A stretch of 35,141 nucleotides of DNA from Nevskiaceae bacterium (GTDB lineage Bacteria > Pseudomonadota > Gammaproteobacteria > Nevskiales > Nevskiaceae). The DNA lies in contig SSEB01000024.1 of assembly GCA_008012115.1 (NCBI GenBank), positions 1 to 35,141 on the forward strand, given 5' to 3'. Positions 5,949-14,000 of the stretch are shown one piece after another; positions within the stretch are counted from its first letter, which is position 1; the number at the start of each line of letters is the position of its first letter. Under the pieces are notes generated by a model. It was given only the letters and a program-made list of their open reading frames with translations, ran no database searches and was not told the DNA's origin. The translations under genes and the position numbers were made by a program.

Positions 5949-6248
5949 ATGAATCTTCTGTCTGAAGGAGAGCAGTTTATTGGCAAGCAGCCTGCAGACG
6001 TCGAGCAGGGCCGCAGTCTCGCAGCGCGGCTGCGCAGCAAAGCAATTGACCTGTCGTACAGCAGGGCTACTGAGTTTTCGCCAGAGATTCAGGAATTGCA
6101 CCTCATGGCGGCCAAAGTTGCATTAGTTACATTTGGCCGCTGGTCGTCAGAGGTTGATCAATATGAAAAAGATGTCTTCTACTACAAGGCATTTAATCCA
6201 CCGCACAAAATTGTAAAAGAATATGAGCAGTTCAAGAGTTCCAGATAG
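5949..6248 (+). CDS. Hypothetical 99-residue cassette protein (last attC-flanked gene)
   Basis: This is a soluble, charged, helical protein without signal peptide, membrane segment or Cys residues. I do not recognise a family. The ATG is three bases after the core GTTGGGC (CTC), so there is again no internal ribosome site. Its attC opens four bases after the stop, with a left core that complements the opening core. This is the last cassette with a recognisable attC. Confidence 0.62.
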   Translation: MNLLSEGEQFIGKQPADVEQGRSLAARLRSKAIDLSYSRATEFSPEIQELHLMAAKVALVTFGRWSSEVDQYEKDVFYYKAFNPPHKIVKEYEQFKSSR

Positions 6249-6251
6249 TCT

Positions 6252-6317
6252 GCCCAACAAGGCATTCAAGCCGACCCGCGCAAAAAGCGCGCGGTCGGCT
6301 TAACTTGGTCGTTATCC
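6252..6317 (+). other. Terminal attC site, 66 bp
   Basis: The cores are GCCCAAC (6252) and GTTATCC (6311). The right core departs from GTTRRRY. It may represent the ancestral junction with the chromosome, or the start of a last cassette whose attC is gone. The central hairpin with an AAAAA loop matches the attC at 1958. Confidence 0.9.
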
Positions 6318-6336
6318 AACGTAGCGGGAATCGCGA

Positions 6337-6930
6337 TTGACGCCCCAGGCCAAATCTCCGGCGGTGCAGCACATCCATTACTTTGAGAAGCCCGTGCACT
6401 GGGAGGCTTGGCTCAGTGAACATCACGCCTCATCGCCCGGTATATGGTTGCAGCTCGCAAAGAAGGGCGCCGGCGCATCATCGGTTTCATACGACGAAGC
6501 GGTCGAGGTTGCGCTTTGCTATGGCTGGATAGATGGGCAAAAGAAAGCGCACAGCGATCAATTCTGGCTTCAAAAATTCACCCGCCGCTCCAACAAAAGC
6601 CTCTGGTCGAAAATCAATCGGGACAAGGCGCTTACCCTGGTCAAAGCCAAGAAGATGAAGCCCGCTGGACTCCAGGAAATTGAACGGGCGAAGCTTGATG
6701 GCCGATGGGATGCGGCATACGACTCCTTCAGCAAGGCAACGGTACCCGGCGATTTTCAGGCCGCGCTGGAGGGCAACGCGCGTGCCCAGGCGTTCTTCGC
6801 AACGCTCGACAGCAGAAATCGCTACGCCGTTTTGTTCAGGATTCAAACGGCCAAGAAAGCCGAAACGCGGGCAAAACGAATTTCACAGTTCGTACTGATG
6901 CTGGAACGCCACGAGAAGGTTCACCCATGA
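6337..6930 (+). CDS. YdeI/OmpD-associated family protein
   Basis: The 197 residues fit the YdeI-like family (bacteriocin-protection / OmpD-associated). Features are the FEKPVHWEAWL opening, the SVSYDEAVEVALCYGWIDGQ segment, the RRSNKSLWSKIN motif, and a C-terminal helical part with LDSRNRYAVLFRI and the TAKKAETRAKRI end. The family is cytoplasmic and has been linked to stress tolerance, but the mechanism is unknown. The start TTG at 6337 is the best fit, with GCGGGAA a few bases upstream and the family N-terminus following it. Its base composition is nearer to the cassettes than to the GC-rich genes on the right. It may be a last cassette that lost its attC, or a chromosomal gene at the array's end. 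Confidence 0.85.
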   Translation: MTPQAKSPAVQHIHYFEKPVHWEAWLSEHHASSPGIWLQLAKKGAGASSVSYDEAVEVALCYGWIDGQKKAHSDQFWLQKFTRRSNKSLWSKINRDKALTLVKAKKMKPAGLQEIERAKLDGRWDAAYDSFSKATVPGDFQAALEGNARAQAFFATLDSRNRYAVLFRIQTAKKAETRAKRISQFVLMLERHEKVHP

Positions 6931-7096
6931 TCGATCTCGCCGTCGATACCGGCTCGCCCCCTGCGCTCGCTCTGTGGGAACCGCAAGTCGCGAGCAGCCC
7001 ATCCCACCAACTACGCAACGGCCTGGGCTGTCCGGCTGGCCTTACTGGCCTCGCTCGCCAGTCTGGCGCCGGCGCCGCTGTGAGGCTTGGCACGTC

Positions 7097-7579
7097 ATGA
7101 CGACCGAAAACGGCACCGCGTTGCGCATCGAGCGCGACGATCTCTCGCGCCCGCAGGTGCACGCGCTGCTGAGCGAGCATCTGCGCAACATGTACGAGCT
7201 GTCGCCGCCCGAGAGCGTGCATGCGCTGGACCTGTCGAAGCTGCGCAGCCCGGACATCACCTTCTGGACCGTGTGGGACGGCGCGACGCTGCTGGGCTGC
7301 GGTGCGCTCAAGGCGCTGGATGCGATGCACGGCGAGGTGAAATCGATGCGCACGCCGCAGGCGCTGCGGCGGCGCGGCGCTGGCCGCGCGGTGCTGACCC
7401 ACCTCATCGCCGAGGCCCGCGCCCGGGGCTATCGACGCCTGTACCTGGAGACCGGAGCGGACGCGGCCTTTCTGCCGGCGCGGAAGCTGTACGAGGCGTT
7501 CGGTTTCATCTACTGCGGTCCGTTCGGCGACTATCGACTCGACCCGCACAGCGTGTTCATGACGCTTTCGCTAAGCTAG
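7097..7579 (+). CDS. GNAT family N-acetyltransferase
   Basis: This 160-residue protein has the GNAT acetyl-CoA binding signature RRRGAGRAVLTHLIAEA around residues 91-107, following the motif-A strand KSMRT. The closing YEAFGF element is near residue 137. The substrate is not evident; the family acetylates amines of small molecules or protein N-termini. The ATG at 7097 is used because the family N-terminus begins just after it; an open frame continues to 6974 but would start in low-information sequence. This is the first gene with the high-GC codon use of the chromosome, so it marks the end of the foreign region. Confidence 0.88.
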   Translation: MTTENGTALRIERDDLSRPQVHALLSEHLRNMYELSPPESVHALDLSKLRSPDITFWTVWDGATLLGCGALKALDAMHGEVKSMRTPQALRRRGAGRAVLTHLIAEARARGYRRLYLETGADAAFLPARKLYEAFGFIYCGPFGDYRLDPHSVFMTLSLS

Positions 7580-7613
7580 CGCCCACGTCCTCGCGCCGCT
7601 CACCGACGCCGCC

Positions 7614-7955
7614 ATGAAAGCACCCGCCCTCGCCGTCATCGCCTGTGTCCTGTCCGCCTGCGCCTCGCTGCCGGCGGGCGAGGACGCCACCGGGCTGGAG
7701 ATGAAGAAGCAATCCACCCCGGTGCTGGCGGCGCTGGAGCGCTACCAGCAGGATCACGGCGAGTATCCGTCCTCGCTGCAGCTGCTGGTGCCGCGCTACA
7801 TCAAGGCGGTGCCTTTCGATCCCAATCTGCGCCTGGATGCCGACCAGAAACTGCTGGGCCTGAGCTACACGCTGGCCTGGCCGCGAACCGGCAGCGTCAG
7901 CTGCGTGGCGCCGCTGGGCGGTGACGCCGCATGGTCCTGTCACCCTTCGCCGTAG
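7614..7955 (+). CDS. Putative lipoprotein
   Basis: This 113-residue protein has a signal peptide ending in the lipobox LSAC (Cys near residue 16), so it should be lipidated. The sorting residue after the Cys is Ala, compatible with the outer membrane. The body contains ALERYQQDHGEYPSSLQLLVP, which resembles the globular part of GspG-like pseudopilins and many small lipoproteins. A C-terminal Cys pair could form a disulfide. The start ATG lies 34 bases after the acetyltransferase stop, so the two may be cotranscribed. The function is unknown. Confidence 0.78.
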   Translation: MKAPALAVIACVLSACASLPAGEDATGLEMKKQSTPVLAALERYQQDHGEYPSSLQLLVPRYIKAVPFDPNLRLDADQKLLGLSYTLAWPRTGSVSCVAPLGGDAAWSCHPSP

Positions 7956-8018
7956 CCGATATCCAGGCGCCGACCGCTGCCGGCCGCGTACGTCCCTAAT
8001 CCGATTGCGAGCAACGCC

Positions 8019-8663
8019 ATGTCCAAACTCCGCGTCCAGAGCTTCGCCCTCTCCCTCGACGGCTTCGCCGCCGGCACCGACCAGAGCCTGGAGCAGCCGC
8101 TGGGCCTGCGCGGGCCGGAGTTGATGGCGTGGTTTTTCTCCACGCACGCCTGGCGGCAGATGCACGGCCTGGGCGATGGCGAAACCGGTGTCGATCACCG
8201 CATGGCGCAGCGGGGTTTCGACAACATCGGCGCCTGGATTCTCGGCCGCAACATGTTCGGGCCGGTGCGCGGGCCGTGGCCGGACGACAGCTGGAAAGGC
8301 TGGTGGGGCGAGGAGCCGCCGTATCACGTGCCGACGTTCGTGCTCACGCATCATGCGCGCGCGCCCCTGACCATGAAGGGCGGCACCACGTTTCACTTTG
8401 TCACCGGCGGCATCCACGAGGCGCTGGCGCGGGCGCGCGAGGCGGCCGGCGGGCGCGACGTGCGCCTGGGCGGCGGCGCGGCCACGGTGCGGCAATACCT
8501 GCAGGCCGGGCTGATCGACGAACTGCACCTGGCCCTGAGCCCGGTGCTGCTCGGCCGCGGCGAACCGCTGTGGCAGGGGCTCGACCTGCACGCGCTTGGC
8601 TATGCCTGCACGGAGGTCATCCCCGGCGAGCGCGCGACGCACCTGATCCTGCGCCGTCGCTGA
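8019..8663 (+). CDS. Dihydrofolate reductase / RibD C-terminal domain family protein
   Basis: This 214-residue protein shows the RibD_C fold. The SxDGFAAG opening lies near residues 12-19, then GRNMFGP, then FVTGGIHEAL, and the GGGAATVRQYLQAGLIDEL segment where the NADPH pyrophosphate sits. It ends with HLALSPVLLGRGEPL. Family members are NADPH-dependent reductases of uncertain substrate, often called YyaP/YqjY-like. It is unlikely to be the main cellular DHFR because the folate-site sequence differs. It sits on its own after the lipoprotein and is followed by a terminator that serves the convergent porin gene. Confidence 0.88.
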   Translation: MSKLRVQSFALSLDGFAAGTDQSLEQPLGLRGPELMAWFFSTHAWRQMHGLGDGETGVDHRMAQRGFDNIGAWILGRNMFGPVRGPWPDDSWKGWWGEEPPYHVPTFVLTHHARAPLTMKGGTTFHFVTGGIHEALARAREAAGGRDVRLGGGAATVRQYLQAGLIDELHLALSPVLLGRGEPLWQGLDLHALGYACTEVIPGERATHLILRRR

Positions 8664-8673
8664 TCCGCAGCCC

Positions 8674-8705
8674 AAGAAAAATGCCGCAGCCTTGCGGCTG
8701 CGGCA
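8674..8705 (-). terminator. Rho-independent terminator of the porin gene
   Basis: A perfect 10-bp stem (TGCCGCAGCC / GGCTGCGGCA) with a TTGC loop is followed, read on the minus strand, by TTTTTCTT. It lies between the reductase stop and the porin stop, in the right direction for the porin. Confidence 0.88.
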
Positions 8706-8739
8706 CGAGGGACCCGATTGGGGCGATCGGGCCGGGGGA

Positions 8740-9927
8740 TCAGAAATCGTACTTGGCCATCATCTCCAGGCGGCTCAGGCTGCCCTTGGAGTCGTCCATC
8801 GTCTCGCGCTTGGCGTAGCGCAGCTCGGCGCCGAGCGTGAAGCGGGTGAAGGGCGAATACAGCAGGTTGGCGCTGGCGCTGCTGGCGGTGCGCGTGACCT
8901 TGCCGCCGTAGTTGGCATTTTTGCTCGCGTGCAGCGTCGACACCGCGAAGTTGGAGCGCCACTGGTCGTCCCAGACGTGGTGATAGGCGACATAGCCGTT
9001 GACGAGCTTGGATTTCACCAGGCCGCCGCTGGCGTCGGCCACGGCATCGCCGACGGTGTTGACCGCGAGGTAGCGGCCGATGCCGCTGCCACCGCTGACC
9101 ATGAAGCGCACATCGTCATGCGCCGCCACCGGAATTTTGCCGGCGATGCTGCCACCGAAGCCGGCGGTGGTGGCGTTGCCGCCGTTGACGCTGCCGTGAT
9201 CGGTGAGCTGGCGCGCCAGCGCGGCGACGCTGAAATCGCCGGCGTCGAGCTTGAGGTTGTAACGCACGACGAGATCGGGCACCGAGTTGTCATCGGCATT
9301 GCTGAAGGTGGCGCCGGCCTTGGCCGCCACCGTCGTCTCGGGATTTTCCAGCGCCACCTGCAGGCCGCCGTAGGTGTAGCGCACCAGCGGCTGGCGCACG
9401 AACACGGTGCCGTCGGTGGGCCCGACGTAGTCCACGCCCTCCGGCAGCGCCGCGACGTTCTGGAAGGTGCTCCAGTCCTGGCCGACCAGCCAGTTGTCGA
9501 CGGTGATGTAGGCGCGGCGCAGCGCCGGGTTGTAGGCGTTGGTGGCGGTCTCGTTGCCGGAGACGACGCCGGCGAGGAAATCCATTTCGGCGTAGCCGCC
9601 GACCTTGTGGCCTTCGACCAGGGTGTCGCCCTTGAGGAACAGGCGCGTCTCCTTGGCCTGGGTGTCGAGATAGTTGTGCGACGTGGCGGTGCCGCCCGGC
9701 GCCACCACCGGAATCTGCGTCGGCACGTAGAAATCGCGGCCGGTGCCTTGGGCAACGGCGCCGTCCTGGAAGTGGCTGAACAGCACGGCGAGCTTGGCGT
9801 AGCCGCCCCAGTTGAGCTTGACGTCCGGCATGTCGGCGGCCAGCGCGGGGACCATCGGCACGGCGAGGGCCGCACCGCAGATCATGCGGGCGGCGAGGGT
9901 TCTGGCGAATCGGGCATGCTGCGGCAT
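8740..9927 (-). CDS. DcaP-like outer-membrane porin
   Basis: The 395-residue protein starts with a typical signal peptide (MPQHARFARTLAARM, then a hydrophobic stretch to about ALAAD). The mature part has alternating polar/hydrophobic strands and ends in Phe, as outer-membrane beta-barrels do. The opening DVKLNWGGYAKLAV, the TQAKETRLFLK segment and the ALRRAYITVDNWLVGQDWSTF stretch are characteristic of DcaP-family trimeric porins, associated with uptake of dicarboxylates and other small acids. The ATG at 9927 follows AGGAGGATTT and is preferred over an upstream in-frame start. It is divergent from the response regulator, with a GAC-CAAA-GTC palindrome between them. I infer it brings in the acids handled by the neighbouring carrier and acetyl-CoA synthetase. 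Confidence 0.86.
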   Translation of the reverse strand: MPQHARFARTLAARMICGAALAVPMVPALAADMPDVKLNWGGYAKLAVLFSHFQDGAVAQGTGRDFYVPTQIPVVAPGGTATSHNYLDTQAKETRLFLKGDTLVEGHKVGGYAEMDFLAGVVSGNETATNAYNPALRRAYITVDNWLVGQDWSTFQNVAALPEGVDYVGPTDGTVFVRQPLVRYTYGGLQVALENPETTVAAKAGATFSNADDNSVPDLVVRYNLKLDAGDFSVAALARQLTDHGSVNGGNATTAGFGGSIAGKIPVAAHDDVRFMVSGGSGIGRYLAVNTVGDAVADASGGLVKSKLVNGYVAYHHVWDDQWRSNFAVSTLHASKNANYGGKVTRTASSASANLLYSPFTRFTLGAELRYAKRETMDDSKGSLSRLEMMAKYDF

Positions 9928-10036
9928 AAATCCTCCTGTGGTGGGCGCGACCGTCATCGGCGCGCAAACGAGCACGGGTAGGATTGATAGGTTTGTCTGC
10001 TGCGACCATTATCCTTAGGTCGAAGAACGTCCCGGT

Positions 10037-10052
10037 TACGACCAAAGTCGTA
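10037..10052. promoter_or_regulatory. Candidate CrbR operator 1 (TACGAC-CAAA-GTCGTA)
   Basis: A perfect 6-bp inverted repeat with a 4-base CAAA spacer lies 35 bases before the response regulator and 110 bases before the porin. The half-sites recur at 14558 and 14603 beside the kinase and carrier genes. Assignment to the neighbouring LuxR-type regulator is an inference from position. Confidence 0.6.
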
Positions 10053-10086
10053 TGGGGCGCGCCGACGCCAGCCGCTACAAGGAATC

Positions 10087-10788
10087 ATGCAGAACGCCAC
10101 GCTGATCATCGCCGACGATCACCCGCTGTTTCGCGCCGCGTTGCGCGAGGCAGTGACGCAGCTGCTGCCGGGTGTGCGCATCGTTGAGGCCGCCTCGCTC
10201 GACACGCTGCAGCAGGCCGTGGCCAGCCACGCGGATGCCGACCTGATCCTGCTCGACCTGCACATGCCGGGCGCGCAGGGTTTCTCCTCGCTGGTCTACC
10301 TGCGCGCGCAGTACCCCGCCATCCCGGTGGCGGTGGTGTCGGCCGCCGAGGAGCCGGCGGTGATCCGCCGTGCACTGGACTTCGGCGCCGCCGCCTACAT
10401 TCCCAAATCCACGCCGATCGAACGCATCGGCGTGGCGCTGCGCACCGTGCTCGACGGCGGCGTGTGGCTGCCCGAAGGTGTGCCCGACAGCAGCGCCAGC
10501 GACGGCGAGACGCGCGAGCGCGAACTGGCGCAGCGCGTCGCCAGCCTCACGCCGCAGCAGCTGCGCGTGCTGCTGATGCTGGCCGACGGCCGCCTCAACA
10601 AGCAGATCGCCGCCGATCTCGAAGTGTCGGAAGCGACGATCAAGGCGCACATGACCGCGATCCTGCGCAAGCTCGGCCTGTTCCGCCGCACGCAGGCTGC
10701 GGTGCTGGCGCAGCGCCTGCTGCAGGCCGAGGACGCCAGCCTGCAGGTGCCGGAAGCGGCCGAGAGCGACGCCGACAGCGAGGGATAG
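10087..10788 (+). CDS. crbR: CrbR-like LuxR-family response regulator
   Basis: The 233-residue protein has a receiver domain (residues 5-120) with the acidic pair DD at 10-11, phosphoacceptor Asp57 in LLDLHMPG and Lys107 in YIPKS. A C-terminal LuxR/NarL helix-turn-helix follows (residues 153-212, LTPQQLRVLLMLADG ... SEATIKAHMTAIL). In Vibrio and Pseudomonas the CrbR/ErdR regulator works with the CrbS/MxtR kinase to activate acs. Here the kinase, a carrier and acs are the next genes, which supports the same pairing. Its start ATG follows AAGGAATC. The operon is single-gene and convergent with the kinase gene. Confidence 0.85.
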   Translation: MQNATLIIADDHPLFRAALREAVTQLLPGVRIVEAASLDTLQQAVASHADADLILLDLHMPGAQGFSSLVYLRAQYPAIPVAVVSAAEEPAVIRRALDFGAAAYIPKSTPIERIGVALRTVLDGGVWLPEGVPDSSASDGETRERELAQRVASLTPQQLRVLLMLADGRLNKQIAADLEVSEATIKAHMTAILRKLGLFRRTQAAVLAQRLLQAEDASLQVPEAAESDADSEG

Positions 10789-10804
10789 ACGCCTACGCGG
10801 CGCC

Positions 10805-10912
10805 ACCCGCTCTGGCAGTTTTCCCTGGGGAATCAGTTATATTTTATATATCGTATTTTTATTCGATAAATATTTTATAACAACTCCGCACGGCCTTTGG
10901 CCGAGAGCGGGT
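10805..10912. repeat. 108-bp palindromic repeat, copy A
   Basis: It starts ACCCGCTCT and ends AGAGCGGGT (perfect 9-bp arms, extendable by one base on each side). A 46-bp AT-rich core runs from GTTATATTTT (10836) to ATATTTTATAAC (10881). The distances are 31 + 46 + 31 bp. Copies at 18564 and 32033 have exactly the same spacing. It sits between the convergent crbR and crbS genes. Between arm and core are small hairpins, TTCC-CTGG-GGAA on the left and CGGCC-TTT-GGCCG on the right. Confidence 0.85.
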
Positions 10913-11036
10913 GACGTCCACGGGCCCCCTCGTGTGGCTTCGCGCCTGACGCCATCACCTCGCACCGCGTCCCGATGGGACGCCGACATCGGGAGATGGA
11001 CTGCACGCCTGCGGGCCCGCTCGCCCTGGGGTGAAC

Positions 11037-14000
11037 TCAGGGCCGCTCGCGCTGCGACAGCAGGCGGCTCATCAGCGCGCGCAGCGCGGCGGGCTTCAGC
11101 GGCTTGGGCAGCAGCGCATAACCCTGCGCGGTGGCCGCCTCGCGCGCCGCCTGCGTGTGGTCGGCGGTGATGACGATGCCCGGCACCGTGCGCGGCCAGC
11201 GCGACTGCAGCTCGCGCGCGACGTGGATGCCGTCCTCGCCGTGGTCGAGGTGGTAGTCCACCAGCAGCAGGTCCGGGACGCGGTCGTGGCGCTGCGCGTC
11301 CGCGAGGCCGGCGGCGGTCAGCACCTCGCAGCCCCAGCCCTCCAGCAGGACGCGCATGCCGGCCAGCACCGAGGGCTCGTTCTCCACGCACAGCACGCAG
11401 GCGCCCGCCACCTCGCCGGCCGCGCGCGGCGGCGTGCGACGCGGCACGACGCCGACGCGGGCCGGATCGCCCAGCGGCACGATGACCGCGAACACGCTGC
11501 CGCGCCCGACGCGCGAGCGCAGCGTCACGCGGTGGTCGAGCACGCGCGCGATGCGCTGCACGATGGCGAGCCCGAGACCGAGGCCGCGCTCGCCATGCGC
11601 GTCCTGCACGTTGAGCCGGCGGAACTCCTCGAACACCAGCGCCTGCTGCTCCGGCGCGATGCCCGGGCCGCTGTCCCAGACCTCGATGCGCACCGCGCCG
11701 TCCATGCGGCGGCAGCCGATCAGCACGCGGCCGCGCGCGGTGTAGCGCACCGCGTTGGACAGGAAATTCTGCAGCACGCGGCGCAGCAGCTTGGGATCGC
11801 TGCGCACCACCAGACGCGTCGGCACCGCGCGGAAGCGCAGGCCGCGCTCGCGCGCCAGCACGTCGAACTCCGCCGCCAGCGGCTGCAGCACGTCGGCCAG
11901 CGCGAAATCGGCGACGCGTACCTCCTGCGCCTGCGCGTCGAGACGCGAGATGTCGAGCAGGCCGGCGATCAGGCTCTCCGCCGAGGTCAGCGAGTTCTCC
12001 ACCTGCGTCACCAGCGCGGCGGCGCTGCCCGGCAGCGCGCGCTTGTCCAGCGACGACACGAACAGCCGCGCCGCGTTGAGCGGCTGCACCAGGTCGTGCG
12101 AGGCGGCGGCGAGGAAGCGCGTCTTGGCCGCGTCCGCGCGCTCGGCGGCGGACTTGGCCTCGGTCAGCTCGCGTGTTCTCTCGCTCACACGCGTCTCCAG
12201 CGTCTCGTTGATCTCCTGCAGCGCGCGCTCGCTGCGCTTGTAGTCGCTGATGTCGGAATAGCTGGTGACGAAGCCGCCGCCGGGCATGGGGTTGCCGCGG
12301 ATTTCGAGCACCGTGCCGTCGGGCAGCGCGCGCTGGTGCCGGTAGGCATGACCGGCGCGCATGTGCTCCAGCCGGCGCGTCACCTGCTCCTGCGTGTCGC
12401 CCTCGCCCAGCAGGCCGCGCTCGGCATTGAAACGCACCACGTCCTCGATCGGGCGGCCGACGGCGATCAGGCCCGGCGGATAGCCGAACAGCTCGACATA
12501 GCGCTGGTTCCAGGCCACCAGCCGCAGGTCGGCATCGACCACGCTGACGCCCTGCGACAGGTGCTCCAGCGTGGCGCGCAGCAGGTCGCGGTTGAACTGG
12601 ATGGCGTGCGAGGTTTCGTCGAGCAGGCGGATCACGTCCTCGACCTGCATGTCGCGCCCCTGCAGGGCCGACGCCAGCACCAGGCGCGCCGATGCGGCAC
12701 CGACGGCAGCGGCCAGCAGGCGCTCGGTGTAGCGCGCCAGCGCGGCATCGGCGCGATCGCTCATCTTCAGCGGCGCGCGGCCGCGACGGCGCGCGTATTC
12801 GGCGATCAGTTCATCGGCGCGCTCGGCGCCGATGAAGCGCTGCAGCAGGGCGTGGAAATCGCCGACCGTGGCCGAGGTGCCGCGCGAGGGCGAGCGCGCC
12901 GGTGCATCGGCCGACTCCGGCTCCTCGAGGAAGCGCGACACCTGCAGGCGTTCGCGCAGGCCGGGCGCGGCGAACAGCGACACGCCGACGTAGAGCCCGA
13001 TGTTGACCGCGAGGCTCCACAGCGTGCCGTGCGCGATAGGATCGAGTTCCGTGACCCCGAACAGGCCCTGCGGACGCAGCCAGTGCAGGTCGAAGGGGCC
13101 GGACCGGATCAGCGCATCCTCCGCGCCGGCGCCGCCGATCAGCGTCGGCAGCAGCAGCGTCCAGGCCCAGACCAGAAAGCCGCCGGCGATGCCGGCAACG
13201 GCGCCGGCATGCGCGCCGCGGCGCCAGTAGATGCCGCCGACGATGGCCGGCGCGAACTGCACGACCGCGGCGAACGACAGCAGGCCGATCGAGGTGAGGC
13301 TGCCCGGCCCGGTGAACAGGCGGTAGTAGAGATAGGCCAGCGCGACGATGACCACGATGGCGACGCGGCGGATGAGCTTGATGACGCCGCTGAGATCCTG
13401 GCGCTGCTGCAGGCCGAGCCGCGGCGCGCGCAGCAGGATCGGCATCACCACTTCGTTGCAGAGCATGGTGCTGAGCGCGATGCTGGCGACGATCACCATG
13501 CTGGTGCCGGCGGAAAATCCGCCAAGATAGGCGGCCAGCGCCAGACCGCCGTGATGCTGCGCCATCGGCGCCGCCAGCACATAGGTATCCGCCGCGCTGC
13601 CCGGCGCGTGCAGCAGGCCGGCGGCGGCGATGGGCAGCACGAAGATGGTGATCAGCCCGAGGTACAGCGGGAACACCCAGCGCGCGGTGCGCAGTTCGCT
13701 GGGGCCGGCGCTTTCGACCACGGTGACGTGGAACTGCCGCGGCAGGCAGATGATGGCGGCCATCGCCAGCAGCGTCTGCACGCCGAAGCCCAGCCACCAG
13801 TTGCCCTGCAGCAGGGGTTCGGTGAGCTGCGGCAGCGTCAGCGCCCGCGTGTAGGCGTCGCCGAGGCCATCGAACACGTCATAAGCCGCCCATACGCCAA
13901 CCGCGAGGAACGCCAGCAGCTTGATCACCGACTCGAAGGCGATGGCCAGCATCATGCCGTGATGGTTTTCGGTGCTCAGCACCTGGCGCGTGCCGAACAG

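Larger units (their letters stand above)
182..6317 (+). mobile_element. Integron gene-cassette array (14 cassette genes, attC sites)
   Basis: Fourteen short genes all lie on the plus strand. Between them are 58-79 bp imperfect palindromes that open with RYYYAAC-like and close with GTTRRRY-like cores, which is the definition of attC sites. In all 13 complete cassettes the first core (for example GTTAGGT at 4723) is the exact complement of the core that opens that cassette's own attC (ACCTAAC at 5034). That is the expected product of excision and integration of circular cassettes by an IntI recombinase. The cassettes are visibly less GC-rich than the chromosome to the right. The orientation puts attI and intI to the left, beyond the IS and outside the window. 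The length and mostly unknown content resemble a sedentary chromosomal integron rather than a resistance integron; no resistance gene is recognisable. Confidence 0.95.

Noticed and set aside
182..6317. A CRISPR array or tandem repeats
   Set aside because: The repeated units are attC sites of variable length and sequence with matched cores, separated by different genes; no constant repeat/spacer pattern exists.
6927..7100. A 57-codon ORF overlapping the YdeI-like stop and the acetyltransferase start by four bases
   Set aside because: The overlaps are tempting, but the translation has no motif, hydrophobic segment or ribosome site support, and the region looks like junction sequence.
10805..10912. 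Reading the palindromic repeat as an ordinary Rho-independent terminator
   Set aside because: There is no T-tract after a GC stem, the core is AT-rich, copy B follows an existing terminator and copy C lies between divergent genes.
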